A stretch of DNA of 64,000 nucleotides, from positions 62,001 through 126,000 of the forward strand of contig ONEX01000003.1 of the NCBI GenBank assembly GCA_900316955.1, written 5' to 3'. This document shows positions 9,862-18,032 of the stretch, in pieces. The notes beneath the pieces were generated by a model that was given only the letters and a program-made list of their open reading frames with translations, made no database searches and was not told the DNA's origin. A program made the position numbers and the translations under genes. Origin of the DNA: an uncultured Bacteroidales bacterium (GTDB lineage: Bacteria; Bacteroidota; Bacteroidia; Bacteroidales; UBA932). Every line of letters begins with the position of its first letter. Positions within the stretch are counted from its first letter, which is position 1.

Positions 9862-10057
9862 GGACGATGGCAGGTCTTCTGACTGGTCCCGGCCCCGGCC
9901 TTCTCGAAGAATCCGTCATTGCCGGCGTGACCGGCAATCTCTTCAATGGCATCGATTCGGAGCCGCTCTGGACGACACAGCTGCGGGCACAGTTCCGGAT
10001 TCCCACCGGCTTCCCTATTGAGCTCGCCGGGAAGACTCCCGGCCGCAGCACCATCCT
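9862..10057 (-). promoter_or_regulatory. Cobalamin riboswitch
   Basis: The minus strand carries the cobalamin core: AAGCCGGTGGGAATCCGG, then AACTGTGCCCGCAGCTGT (about 9975-10013). The B12-box segment CAGTCAGAAGACCTGCC follows at 9869-9886. The leader starts just after the -7 box at 10064-10071 and ends about 60 bases before the btuG ATG. When B12 binds, such RNAs shut off uptake genes, usually by hiding the translation start or by termination. A small dyad (GGACTTGTCC, 9832-9841) lies in the expression platform, but no clear poly-U terminator is present, so translational control is more likely. A 28-base palindromic repeat sits in a peripheral stem. Confidence 0.93.
9913..9940. repeat. REP-like palindromic element, copy 1 (inside the riboswitch)
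   Basis: A 28-base near-palindrome with the core TTGCCGGCGTGACCGGCAAT. It matches the element at 10264-10291 in layout: both share CCGTCAT at one end and ATCT at the other. Paired arm bases changed together. It forms a stem in the variable part of the cobalamin riboswitch. Confidence 0.7.
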
Positions 10058-10063
10058 CTGGTG

Positions 10064-10071
10064 CAAAGATA
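10064..10071 (-). promoter_or_regulatory. -7 box of the btuG-btuB unit
   Basis: Reads TATCTTTG on the minus strand, directly before the riboswitch and directly after the terminator of the CYTH gene. Confidence 0.7.
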
Positions 10072-10073
10072 CG

Positions 10074-10093
10074 AAAAAACCTGGATTACCAGG
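10074..10093 (-). terminator. Intrinsic terminator of the gmk-nadD-CYTH operon
   Basis: On the minus strand CCTGG-TAAT-CCAGG is followed by six T. The stem includes the CYTH stop codon. The short stem makes this moderate evidence. Confidence 0.6.
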
Positions 10094-10577
10094 TCTTGTA
10101 AGGATGCTCGGCCAGATAGCCGTTGTAGTAGCGCTTGTCGTCCGTGACTTCCTTCCCCAGCCAGGACGGCCTTTCGAACGGCTCGTCCGGGCTGCCCAGT
10201 TCGATCTCGGCCATCACCAGGCCGTCGTTCTCCCCGTGGAATTCGTCCACTTCGAAATACCGTCCGTCATGCCCGGCCTGACCGGGCATCTGGGCCGGGA
10301 TGATCCAGCGCGTCTTGTCCACGCTGCCCGGCTTGCACAGCGCGAACAGGTCCTCGGCCTCCTGCAGGGAGATTTCCTTCTCCCACTCCGGCCGGCTTCC
10401 GGGAATGATGGACGGGCCCTTGATGGTCAGGAACCCCTTGTCGTCGCGGATGCGCACACGCACCGTCCGGCCGCTGTCATGGGCCAGATACCCCTGGCGG
10501 ATGCGGTACGACTTCACCGCCTGTGCCTTGAATCCGTCGTCCAGGACGAGGAACTTCTTTTCGGTTTCGATGTTCAT
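10086..10577 (-). CDS. CYTH-domain protein (inorganic triphosphatase-like)
   Basis: 163 residues from the ATG at 10577, two bases after the nadD stop. The CYTH signature ExExK appears as IETEKKFLV at residues 3-11. Charged beta strands follow (RIRQGYL, TVRVRIRDDKGFLTIKG, WEKEIS, YFEVDEF, GLVMAEIEL), as in the triphosphate tunnel fold. Small bacterial CYTH proteins hydrolyse tripolyphosphate or related phosphoanhydrides with a divalent metal; the substrate here is unknown. The stretch QMPGQAGHDG, near residue 98, is encoded by a palindromic REP-like element and interrupts the normal fold sequence, probably in a surface loop. Confidence 0.85.
   Translation of the reverse strand: MNIETEKKFLVLDDGFKAQAVKSYRIRQGYLAHDSGRTVRVRIRDDKGFLTIKGPSIIPGSRPEWEKEISLQEAEDLFALCKPGSVDKTRWIIPAQMPGQAGHDGRYFEVDEFHGENDGLVMAEIELGSPDEPFERPSWLGKEVTDDKRYYNGYLAEHPYKTW
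10264..10291. repeat. REP-like palindromic element, copy 2 (inside the CYTH gene)
   Basis: A 28-base near-palindrome with the core TGCCCGGCCTGACCGGGCAT. It keeps the reading frame open and encodes MPGQAGHDG on the minus strand. Same CCGTCAT and ATCT ends as copy 1. Confidence 0.7.
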
Positions 10578-10579
10578 AG

Positions 10580-11137
10580 TTACATAAGCCAGGCCGACAT
10601 GTCGCGTCCGGCGGCGAGGCCGTCGCGGATCTCGGTGGATGAAATGTCGATGCGGGGCGCTTTCAGCAATTCGATGCGATAGTCCGGGCATTCGCGCATC
10701 AGCCGCGCCTTCAGGTAGCCGCGGTGATAGCCCTTCCGCGGAAAGACCGCGACGCCGTACTCCTTCAGGATGCGCTCGTGCTCCCGCCAGCGCGGAAAGC
10801 TCTCCAGGTTGTCCGCGCCGATGACCAGCGTGAACTCGTTCTCCGGTTCCCGCGCCCGCAGCGCGTCCAGCGTCCGGATCGTATAATGCGGCGGTTCCAT
10901 CCCGAGCTCGATGTCATCGACCCACACCCGGATCTCCGGATGCCGCTTCACGGCCTCCACTGCCGCCCGGTACCGTTCCTCCCCCGTCAACGCATTCTCC
11001 GCCCCCTTGAACGGGCTCTGCGGCGACACGATGAGATACACCCAGTCAAACGCCGCATCCAGCGTCAAATACTCCATAATGGCCTGATGGCCGATATGCA
11101 ACGGGTTGAAAGAGCCCGAGTAAACCGCAATTCTCAT
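10580..11137 (-). CDS. nadD: Nicotinate-nucleotide adenylyltransferase
   Basis: 185 residues, normal length for NadD. The nucleotidyltransferase motif GSFNPLHIGH is at residues 8-17 and ISSTEIR is near 168-174. The enzyme joins nicotinate mononucleotide and ATP to make deamido-NAD in the cytoplasm, the penultimate step of NAD synthesis. SPQSPFK near residue 38 and the VIGADNLESFPRW segment are also typical. Its ATG overlaps the gmk stop by four bases and its stop is two bases before the CYTH gene, so all three are probably one transcript. Confidence 0.95.
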   Translation of the reverse strand: MRIAVYSGSFNPLHIGHQAIMEYLTLDAAFDWVYLIVSPQSPFKGAENALTGEERYRAAVEAVKRHPEIRVWVDDIELGMEPPHYTIRTLDALRAREPENEFTLVIGADNLESFPRWREHERILKEYGVAVFPRKGYHRGYLKARLMRECPDYRIELLKAPRIDISSTEIRDGLAAGRDMSAWLM

Positions 11138-11697
11138 TCGGCCAGGAACGCATCGACCATGGCATCGGCCTCAGCGAGCGCGGTGGCGAGGTCGTCGTTG
11201 ATGAGGACCTTGTCGAACTGGGGGGCGTAGGTCATTTCCTCGGCGGCCTTGGCGACGCGCTTCTCGATGTCCTCGGCGGAATCGGTGCCGCGGCCGACGA
11301 GGCGCTGCCGCAGAACCTCCACCGAGGGAGCCTGGATGAAGACGGAAAGGGCCTGGTCGCCGAAGTATTTCTTGAGGTTCACCCCGCCCTTGACGTCCAC
11401 GTCGAAGATGATGACGTTCCCGCGGGCCCAGATACGGTTCACTTCCGCCTTGAGCGTGCCGTAGAAGCGGTCGGGATAGACTTCCTCGAACTCGACGAAC
11501 TTGTCGTCCCGCACCAGGAGGCGGAAGATGTCGGCGGAGTAGAAGAAGTATTCCACGCCGTCCTTCTCTTCGCCGCGCGGCGGCCGGGAAGTGGCCGAGA
11601 CGGAGAACTCGATGCCCTTGTGGCCGCCCAGGATATGGTTCACGACGGTGCTTTTGCCCGATCCGGAGGGCGCGGAGAAAATCAATACTTTGTTCAT
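11134..11697 (-). CDS. gmk: Guanylate kinase
   Basis: 187 residues from ATG 11697. The P-loop APSGSGKST is at residues 8-16. The GMP-binding region has SATSRPPRGEEKDGVEYFF, followed by FVEFEEVYPDRFYGT and IFDVDVKGG. It phosphorylates GMP to GDP with ATP, an essential cytoplasmic step. An upstream in-frame ATG (11712) would add five residues with no family match, so 11697 is chosen. It is the first gene of a gmk-nadD-CYTH operon with its own promoter. Confidence 0.96.
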   Translation of the reverse strand: MNKVLIFSAPSGSGKSTVVNHILGGHKGIEFSVSATSRPPRGEEKDGVEYFFYSADIFRLLVRDDKFVEFEEVYPDRFYGTLKAEVNRIWARGNVIIFDVDVKGGVNLKKYFGDQALSVFIQAPSVEVLRQRLVGRGTDSAEDIEKRVAKAAEEMTYAPQFDKVLINDDLATALAEADAMVDAFLAE

Positions 11698-11723
11698 GGT
11701 CCTATTGTGCATGGATGATGATA

Positions 11724-11731
11724 CAAAAATA
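11724..11731 (-). promoter_or_regulatory. -7 box for the gmk operon
   Basis: Reads TATTTTTG on the minus strand, 26 bases before the gmk ATG. It is divergent from the aldolase promoter, with only 13 bases between the boxes. Confidence 0.65.
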
Positions 11732-11744
11732 CGAAAAAAATTGC

Positions 11745-11752
11745 TAAATTTG
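11745..11752 (+). promoter_or_regulatory. -7 box for the aldolase gene
   Basis: TAAATTTG matches TAnnTTTG, 42 bases before the aldolase ATG. Confidence 0.65.
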
Positions 11753-11794
11753 CGGATGGTTAAAGTAGCGATATCTGTTTAACACTTTATAATT

Positions 11795-12796
11795 ATGGTT
11801 TCTTACAAAGAATTGGGTCTTGTGAACACCCGTGAGATGTTTGCCAAGGCTGTCGCCGGCGGATACGCCATCCCGGCTTTCAACTTCAACAACATGGAGC
11901 AGCTCCAGGCCATCGTCCAGGCTGCCGCCGAGACCAAGTCCCCGGTCATCCTCCAGGTTTCCAAGGGCGCCCGCAACTATGCGAACTCCACCCTCCTCCG
12001 CTATATGGCCGAAGGTGCCGTCGCTTATGCGAAGGAACTGGGCTGGGAGCACCCCCAGATCTGCCTCCACCTCGATCACGGTGACAGCTTCGAGCTGTGC
12101 AAGGACTGTGTCGACATGGGCTTCAGCTCCGTGATGATCGATGCCTCCTCCCTCCCTTACGAGGAGAACATCGCCCTCACCAAGAAGGTCGTGGAATATG
12201 CCCACCAGTTCGACGTGACCGTCGAGGCCGAACTCGGCGTGCTCGCCGGTGTCGAGGATGAGGTTTCCGCCGCGGAATCCCATTACACCAAGCCGGAAGA
12301 GGTCATCGACTTCGCCACCCGCACCGGCTGCGACTCCCTCGCCATCTCCATCGGCACCTCCCACGGCGCCTACAAGTTCACCCCGGAGCAGTGCACCCGC
12401 GACCCGAAGACCGGCCGCCTGATCCCTCCGCCGCTCGCCTTCGACGTCCTCCACGAGATCGAAAAGAAGCTCCCCGGCTTCCCGATCGTCCTCCACGGCT
12501 CTTCCTCCGTCCCGCAGGAATATGTCGACATGTGCAACAAGTACGGCGGCAACCTGCCGAACGCGGTCGGTATCCCCGAGGAGCAGCTCCGCGAGGCCGC
12601 CAAGAGCGCCGTCTGCAAGATCAACATCGACTCCGACAGCCGTCTGGCGATGACCGGTGCCATCCGCAAGCACCTGGCCGAGAATCCGAGCCACTTCGAC
12701 CCGCGCCAGTACCTCAAGCCGGCCCGCGAGGAGATGAAGAAGATGTACATCCACAAGATCGTGAACGTCCTCGGTTCCGACGGCAAGGCCGAGTAA
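11795..12796 (+). CDS. fba: Class II fructose-1,6-bisphosphate aldolase
   Basis: 333 residues. Zinc-binding and catalytic segments are present: CLHLDHGDSF near 92, VEAELGVLAG near 143, SIGTSHGAYKF near 190 and VLHGSSSVP near 230. A late CKINIDSDSRLAMTGAIRKH segment fits the phosphate-binding region. It cleaves fructose-1,6-bisphosphate to two triose phosphates in glycolysis and makes it in gluconeogenesis, in the cytoplasm. The gene stands alone, with its own promoter upstream and a strong terminator at 12819-12855. Codons are strongly biased to C-ending forms, as expected for a highly expressed gene. Confidence 0.96.
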   Translation: MVSYKELGLVNTREMFAKAVAGGYAIPAFNFNNMEQLQAIVQAAAETKSPVILQVSKGARNYANSTLLRYMAEGAVAYAKELGWEHPQICLHLDHGDSFELCKDCVDMGFSSVMIDASSLPYEENIALTKKVVEYAHQFDVTVEAELGVLAGVEDEVSAAESHYTKPEEVIDFATRTGCDSLAISIGTSHGAYKFTPEQCTRDPKTGRLIPPPLAFDVLHEIEKKLPGFPIVLHGSSSVPQEYVDMCNKYGGNLPNAVGIPEEQLREAAKSAVCKINIDSDSRLAMTGAIRKHLAENPSHFDPRQYLKPAREEMKKMYIHKIVNVLGSDGKAE

Positions 12797-12818
12797 TCCC
12801 CCGGCTGGAAAAGTTCCA

Positions 12819-12855
12819 GGAACGGCGTCCTTTTCGGGCGCCGTTCTTTTGTTTT
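12819..12855 (+). terminator. Intrinsic terminator of the aldolase gene
   Basis: Stem GAACGGCG/CGCCGTTC (12820-12827 with 12839-12846), followed by TTTTGTTTTT. Confidence 0.85.
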
Positions 12856-12877
12856 TCCGGTTATTGTCCTATCTTTG
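12848..12877 (+). promoter_or_regulatory. Promoter of the M23 peptidase gene
   Basis: A -33 TTTG at 12848-12851 and a -7 TATCTTTG at 12870-12877, 18 bases apart, the usual Bacteroidota layout. The -33 box overlaps the T-tract of the preceding terminator. It predicts a leader of nearly 190 bases. Confidence 0.65.
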
Positions 12878-12942
12878 CTCTCAGACTGCGAAGGGTGCGG
12901 GACGTAGCGTTCAAGCCTTGGTTACAGGCGCCCCCATCTGAA

Positions 12943-13039
12943 CCCTGTGGGTCTGAGCCACAGGGGCTCTCCGGCCGGAGAGCGCCCGCCCCCGAGTCTT
13001 TTCCGGGTTTTTCGTAACTCCGCCGCGGAGGGTCCGCGG
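12943..13039 (+). repeat. Three consecutive hairpins in the leader of the M23 gene
   Basis: CCCTGTGG/CCACAGGG (12943-12950 with 12958-12965) is followed immediately by a perfect 18-base palindrome GCTCTCCGGCCGGAGAGC (12966-12983). A third stem is CCGCGGA/TCCGCGG (13023-13029 with 13033-13039). No match to a riboswitch I know. Confidence 0.6.
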
Positions 13040-13069
13040 CGCGGATTTGTTTTCCTTAAAACCCTGGTC

Positions 13070-14653
13070 ATGCGCACTGCAACAAGATTCTTGATTCCGG
13101 CCGTCCTCCTCCTCGTCGCCGCGTGCGGCAAGGAGGCGGGTCCGGATGCCGGCGGGCCGGACGCCGTCCGGGACCGCCGCATCCCCGCCGCCCAGGTGCC
13201 GCTCTACGGCAACCTGTCCTCCTACAACCTCCTCCCCGGTTCCGGCACGCGGACGGACGGCAAGTCCGTCACGCTGGGCTCCCTCCTGGACACGGGGAAG
13301 GCCCGGACCGTCCATTTCGGAGAAATCACCTTCACCCAGATCCCTTTCCTGCCCGACGGAGAGCCCTCGCTCGCCGAATACGGCGCGGACCTCGCGCCCG
13401 ACATCGGGGCCGCCACCTTCATCCGGAAGTTCTATGTCGAAACCCTCCAGGACGGCGTCCGGCACCGGTTCGTCGCCGCGATGGTCGCCGAGGCGCAGTA
13501 CGCCGCCAACCACCCGGATTTCGACTACCTGGAAATGCCCGGCTTCACAGGCGCCGTCCTCCTGTCCACGCCGGAAGGAAACGTCTTCCGGGTGGAGAAC
13601 TACCGGGGCGGTCTCATTCGGGAATCCGTCCTCCTGCCGCAGCGGGAAATCACCGGGAAAAGCGGCCTGCATTACCTGAAACTGTATCGGCCGGCGGACA
13701 CACGTGCGGGCGGGGAGCCGGACGAGTGGGAGCTGGAGAGCGCGGTCTGCCTGGCCGAGAAGCCGGAGACGGACAGGTCGCAAAAGAGCGCGATCCTCAT
13801 CTCCCACCCGCAGTATACCGTCTGCATCACGACCAACCTGCCGGACTATGTGGACGTGAAAGGATGCGGCACGTACAGTTCAGGAAGCTGGGCCACCCTC
13901 GGAGGCTTTCCCCGGCACACGTTCTATTCCTTGGATTTCGGCCGGTGGACCGGCGATTTCGCCGGCGAAAAGCGGCCATACTTCCCCTGGAAAGTGACCC
14001 ACGACATCCAGGCGACCGCCTGGTACGAGGACCACGGCCCGTGCGTGGACCTGGAACGGGGTGTCGCGAACCCCCTGAAAAAGATGTCCGTCGCCGCCAC
14101 CGCCAGCGGGAACTATGTCAATGGCACCTACAAGGCCCTCCGGGGCTACTACGAGGACGAGACGCCCCGGTATCACTGGGGCATCGACCTGTACGCGAAA
14201 CCGGGGACACCGGTCTATTCGATGTATTCAGGGGTCGTCATCCGGACGGAAACCGGCCATCCGGACCGGCACGAGGAGCAGTCCTTCGGAAATGTCATCG
14301 TCACTGAGAACGATGTGAATGGATACGACGGAAAGGTGTACCTGCAGTATTCGCATCTGCGGTACGGGACGCCGGTCGCGGTCAATCCCCGCACCGGGAA
14401 GCCCTTCGCGAAGGGCGACCGGGTCTTCGCCGGGGACCTGATCGGCTACACCGGCAAGACGGGCAACGCCTTCGACGACACTGAGGTCCCGAACAAGCAC
14501 CTGGACCTGATGGCCGCCTTCGCGGTCGATCCGGTGACCGGAAGGCTCAAGTCCGACGCCCTGACGGACCCCGCCCCGTTCCTGAACGGGACGCTGGACC
14601 TGGAGAACTTGCAGCGCAAGAAGGGGCAGGTCGAGGGAATCCGGTGCGATTAG
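13070..14653 (+). CDS. M23 (LytM-like) peptidase-domain lipoprotein
   Basis: 527 residues. A signal peptide ends at the lipobox VAAC (Cys about 18). Residues 25-340 form an unrecognised region. Residues about 360-520 are an M23 domain: YHWGIDLYAKPGTPV gives the first zinc ligands (HxxxD) and YSHLRYGTPV the catalytic-loop His. The final motif, normally HxH, reads KHLDL, so Asp replaces the zinc-binding second His. M23 enzymes cut peptidoglycan cross-links or act as activators when degenerate. The frame is open upstream to 12947, but only the ATG at 13070 gives a signal peptide. The product should be anchored in the envelope. Confidence 0.85.
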   Translation: MRTATRFLIPAVLLLVAACGKEAGPDAGGPDAVRDRRIPAAQVPLYGNLSSYNLLPGSGTRTDGKSVTLGSLLDTGKARTVHFGEITFTQIPFLPDGEPSLAEYGADLAPDIGAATFIRKFYVETLQDGVRHRFVAAMVAEAQYAANHPDFDYLEMPGFTGAVLLSTPEGNVFRVENYRGGLIRESVLLPQREITGKSGLHYLKLYRPADTRAGGEPDEWELESAVCLAEKPETDRSQKSAILISHPQYTVCITTNLPDYVDVKGCGTYSSGSWATLGGFPRHTFYSLDFGRWTGDFAGEKRPYFPWKVTHDIQATAWYEDHGPCVDLERGVANPLKKMSVAATASGNYVNGTYKALRGYYEDETPRYHWGIDLYAKPGTPVYSMYSGVVIRTETGHPDRHEEQSFGNVIVTENDVNGYDGKVYLQYSHLRYGTPVAVNPRTGKPFAKGDRVFAGDLIGYTGKTGNAFDDTEVPNKHLDLMAAFAVDPVTGRLKSDALTDPAPFLNGTLDLENLQRKKGQVEGIRCD

Positions 14654-14678
14654 GTGACTGAAAGTCCCTAATTTTTCG

Positions 14679-14686
14679 TATGTTTG
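14679..14686 (+). promoter_or_regulatory. -7 box for the Tricorn-like gene
   Basis: TATGTTTG matches TAnnTTTG, 25 bases before the ATG at 14712. Confidence 0.6.
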
Positions 14687-14711
14687 TAGAAGAATACCAT
14701 TAGCACTTGAT

Positions 14712-17700
14712 ATGAAGCATTCTTTTACGATCCTTGCGCTGGCGTTTTCCCTGTCCGCCGGCGTAAACGCACATGCCGATGAGGCCCGCCTGTTGCGTTT
14801 CCCCGCCACGAACGGCACCGAAGTCGCCTTCTCCTATGCGGGCGACCTGTGGACCGTCCCGGTCCAGGGCGGCGTCGCCCGCCGGCTCACCTCGCACATC
14901 GGCTACGAGATGTTCGCCCGGTACTCCCCCGACGGAAAGAGCATCGCCTTCACGGGCGAATATGATGGCAACCGCGAGGTGTACCTGATCCCGGCCACGG
15001 GCGGCGAGCCCGTGCGGCTCACCTATACTTCCACCAACGGCCGTGACGACCTGGGCGACCGCATGGGCCCGAACAACATCGTGATGGCCTGGTCGCCGGA
15101 CGGAAAGAAGATCGTGTACCGCAACCGCATCGGCGACGGCTTCCCCGGCAAGCTCTGGACGGTGGGGCCCGAGGGCGGGATGCCCGCGGAGATTCCGCTC
15201 CCGGAGGGCGGTTTCTGCTCCTGGTCCCCGGACGGGAAGAAACTGGCCTACAACCGCGTGATGCGCGAATTCCGCACCTGGAAGTACTACCGGGGCGGCA
15301 TGGCGGATGACGTGTGGGTCTATGATCCCAAGGCCGGCAAGGTGGAGAACGTCACCGACAACGTCGCCCAGGACATCTTCCCGATGTGGATCGGCGACGA
15401 GATCTTCTTCGCCTCCGACCGCGACATGATCATGAACCTCTTCGTGTACAATACGAAGACGAAGAAGACCGAGAAAGTCACCGACTTCAAGGAATATGAC
15501 GTCAAGTTCCCCTCCACCGACGGCAAGACCATCGTCTTCGAGAACGGCGGCTGGCTCTACCGCCTGGACCCGAAGACCCGCCAGGCCACGAAGATCAGCG
15601 TCACGCTCGCTTCTGACGATGTGTACGGCCGCACGGAGCGCAAGGCCGTGGCCAACGATCGCACGGGCATGAGCCTGTCCCCGGACGGCGCCCGGATGGC
15701 CGTGACCGCCCGCGGCGAAGTCTTCGACGTGCCCGTGGAGGCCGGCGTCACCCGCAACATCAGCCGCACGCCCGGTTCCAACGACCGCAGCGCGGTCTGG
15801 AGCCCGGACGGCAAGTGGATCGCCTGGATCGGCGACGCCACCGGCGAGACCGAGGTCTACCTGTATGACGCCGTGAAGGGCGGCGACCCGGTCCAGGTGA
15901 CGAAGGGCACCGACACCTACATCCGCTCCCTCCAGTGGAGCCCGGACAGCAAGCACATCCTGTACGGCGACCGCAAGAACCGCCTCGTGGAGGTCGATCC
16001 CCTCGCGAAGACCCGCCGCACCGTGATGGAGAATCCCGAAGCCGAATTCCGCGGCGTGCAGTATTCCCCGGACAGCAAGTGGATCGCCTACACCCGCCCG
16101 GCCAAGAACGAGATGAACATCATCTACCTGTACAACCTCGCCGAGGGCAAGGAATATCCGGTGACCGAGCGCTGGTACAACAGCGGCAGCCCCACCTTCA
16201 GCACCGACGGCAAGTACCTGATCTTCACCTCCGACCGCGACCTGAACCCGCAATACAGCAACATCGAGTGGAACTACGCCTACGGCGACATGTCCGGCGT
16301 CTATATGGCGATGCTCGCCAAGGATACGCCGTCGCCGCTGATCGCCAAGGATCCGGAAGTGAAGGTCGAGGCGGACGCGCCGAAGGAGGCCCCGAAGGCC
16401 GAGCCGGCCAAGGGCGGCAAGCCCGCGCAGGCGAAGGCCGACAAGCCCGCCGGCCCGAAGGCCGTGAAGATCGACCCGGACGGCATCCTGGACCGCATCG
16501 TCAAGCTGCCGGTCAACGGGCGCGGCTTCTATAGCGACGGTTCCAAACTCTGGTATAGCGGCGGTCGTGGCACCCGAGTGTTCGACTTCGCCACGGGTAA
16601 GGACGAAGACTGCGTCGACGCCCGGATGTCGGTCCGGAACGGCGACAAGAAGGCCGTCTTCCTGAAGGGCCGCGACCTGTACGTGGCCGCCCCCGGCCCG
16701 AAGGTGGGCCTGAAGGACAAGGTGTCCTTCGACGGTCTCGTAGCGACGGTCGACTACAGCCAGGAATGGCCCCAGCTCTTCGACGAGGTCTGGCGCGCCT
16801 TCCGCGACGGCTACTACCTGGAGAACATGCACGGACGCGACTGGAAGGCCGTCAAGGCCAAATATGAGGTCCTCATCCCGTACGCCAAGACGCGGCTGGA
16901 CGTGAACTATGTCATCGGCGAGATGATCTCCGAAGTCGCCAGCGGCCACGCCTACGTCACCGCCCCCGACGACTATCCGAAGCCGGCGCGCATCCCGATG
17001 GGCCTGCTGGGCGCCGAACTCTCCAAGGTCAAGGACGGTTTCCGCATCGACCGCATCCTCCAGGGCGCGACTTACCGTCCTGAACTCCGTTCCCCGCTCC
17101 AGGAGCCCGGTCTCGGCGTGAAGGAAGGCGATGTCATCACCGCCATCGACGGCGTGTCCCTCAAGGACGTGGACAACGTGTACAAGCTCCTCGTGGGCAA
17201 GGCCAATGTCCTCACCGAGCTCACCGTCGGCGGCAAGAAGGTGGTCGTCAAGCCCATCGCCGACGAGTACCCGCTCTACCACTACGAGTGGATCCTCAAG
17301 AACATCAAGACCGTGGAGGAGAAGTCCGGCGGCAAGGTGGGCTACATCTACATTCCGGACATGAGCCGCGAAGGCCTGAACGAATGGGCCCGGTACTACT
17401 ATCCGCAGCTGGACAAGGAAGCCCTCATCATCGACGACCGCGAGAACGGCGGCGGCAACATCTCCCCGATGATCATCGAGCGCCTGCAGCGCGAGGTGTA
17501 CCGGATGACGATGCGCCGTGGCTCCACCCTCACCGGCACCGTCCCGGAGGGCACGCACACCGGCCCGAAGGTGCTCCTGATCAACAAGTACTCCGCCTCC
17601 GACGGCGACCTGTTCCCGTGGAGTTTCAAGGCCAACAACCTGGGCACCGTCATCGGCACGCGCACCTGGGGCGGCATCGTGGGCATCAGCGGTTCCCTTC

Positions 17701-17960
17701 CGTACATGGACGGCACCGACGTCCGCGTCCCGTTCTTCACGAACTATGACGCGAAGACCGGGCAGTGGATCGTGGAGAACCACGGCGTGGATCCGGACAT
17801 CCTCCTGGACAACGACCCCATCCGCGAGCAGGCCGGCGAGGACCAGCAGCTCCTCAAGGCCATCGAGGTGGCCCTCGAGCAGATCAAGGACCGCAAGCCC
17901 CTCCCGGGCGTCCCGGCCCCGAGAACCTTCAAGGACCTGGGACTCGAGCAGCTGCCGTAG
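14712..17960 (+). CDS. Tricorn-like S41 serine protease with TolB-type propellers
   Basis: 1082 residues with a cleavable signal peptide (ends near VNAHA). Residues 30-545 hold WD40/TolB-like blades with repeated WSPDGK motifs. Residues 548-590 are a Lys/Pro/Ala linker. A PDZ-like region follows, then an S41 peptidase core. Catalytic positions match archaeal Tricorn: His in SGHAYV near 744, Ser in YSASDGDLFP near 962 and Glu in VENHGVDPD near 1022; the NGGGN oxyanion loop is also present. Tricorn trims peptides to di- and tripeptides. Here the signal peptide places it in the periplasm, where it would degrade peptides. It follows the M23 gene by 58 bases and has its own promoter. Confidence 0.92.
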   Translation: MKHSFTILALAFSLSAGVNAHADEARLLRFPATNGTEVAFSYAGDLWTVPVQGGVARRLTSHIGYEMFARYSPDGKSIAFTGEYDGNREVYLIPATGGEPVRLTYTSTNGRDDLGDRMGPNNIVMAWSPDGKKIVYRNRIGDGFPGKLWTVGPEGGMPAEIPLPEGGFCSWSPDGKKLAYNRVMREFRTWKYYRGGMADDVWVYDPKAGKVENVTDNVAQDIFPMWIGDEIFFASDRDMIMNLFVYNTKTKKTEKVTDFKEYDVKFPSTDGKTIVFENGGWLYRLDPKTRQATKISVTLASDDVYGRTERKAVANDRTGMSLSPDGARMAVTARGEVFDVPVEAGVTRNISRTPGSNDRSAVWSPDGKWIAWIGDATGETEVYLYDAVKGGDPVQVTKGTDTYIRSLQWSPDSKHILYGDRKNRLVEVDPLAKTRRTVMENPEAEFRGVQYSPDSKWIAYTRPAKNEMNIIYLYNLAEGKEYPVTERWYNSGSPTFSTDGKYLIFTSDRDLNPQYSNIEWNYAYGDMSGVYMAMLAKDTPSPLIAKDPEVKVEADAPKEAPKAEPAKGGKPAQAKADKPAGPKAVKIDPDGILDRIVKLPVNGRGFYSDGSKLWYSGGRGTRVFDFATGKDEDCVDARMSVRNGDKKAVFLKGRDLYVAAPGPKVGLKDKVSFDGLVATVDYSQEWPQLFDEVWRAFRDGYYLENMHGRDWKAVKAKYEVLIPYAKTRLDVNYVIGEMISEVASGHAYVTAPDDYPKPARIPMGLLGAELSKVKDGFRIDRILQGATYRPELRSPLQEPGLGVKEGDVITAIDGVSLKDVDNVYKLLVGKANVLTELTVGGKKVVVKPIADEYPLYHYEWILKNIKTVEEKSGGKVGYIYIPDMSREGLNEWARYYYPQLDKEALIIDDRENGGGNISPMIIERLQREVYRMTMRRGSTLTGTVPEGTHTGPKVLLINKYSASDGDLFPWSFKANNLGTVIGTRTWGGIVGISGSLPYMDGTDVRVPFFTNYDAKTGQWIVENHGVDPDILLDNDPIREQAGEDQQLLKAIEVALEQIKDRKPLPGVPAPRTFKDLGLEQLP

Positions 17961-18004
17961 CCCGTTTTGTCATCCAAGGATAACGTTATTTCAAAGGATT
18001 TGCG

Positions 18005-18012
18005 TATTTTTG
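18005..18012 (+). promoter_or_regulatory. -7 box for trpS
   Basis: TATTTTTG, 20 bases before the trpS ATG at 18033. Confidence 0.65.
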
Positions 18013-18032
18013 CAGACCCTAACCGATACGAC

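Noticed and set aside
12947-13069. A longer N terminus for the M23 lipoprotein
   Set aside because: The extra 41 codons run through leader hairpins, lack family similarity and would bury the lipoprotein signal peptide.
14700-17783. A 1027-codon open frame on the minus strand
   Set aside because: Antisense of the Tricorn-like protease; no domain, skewed His/Val/Ala/Asp composition.
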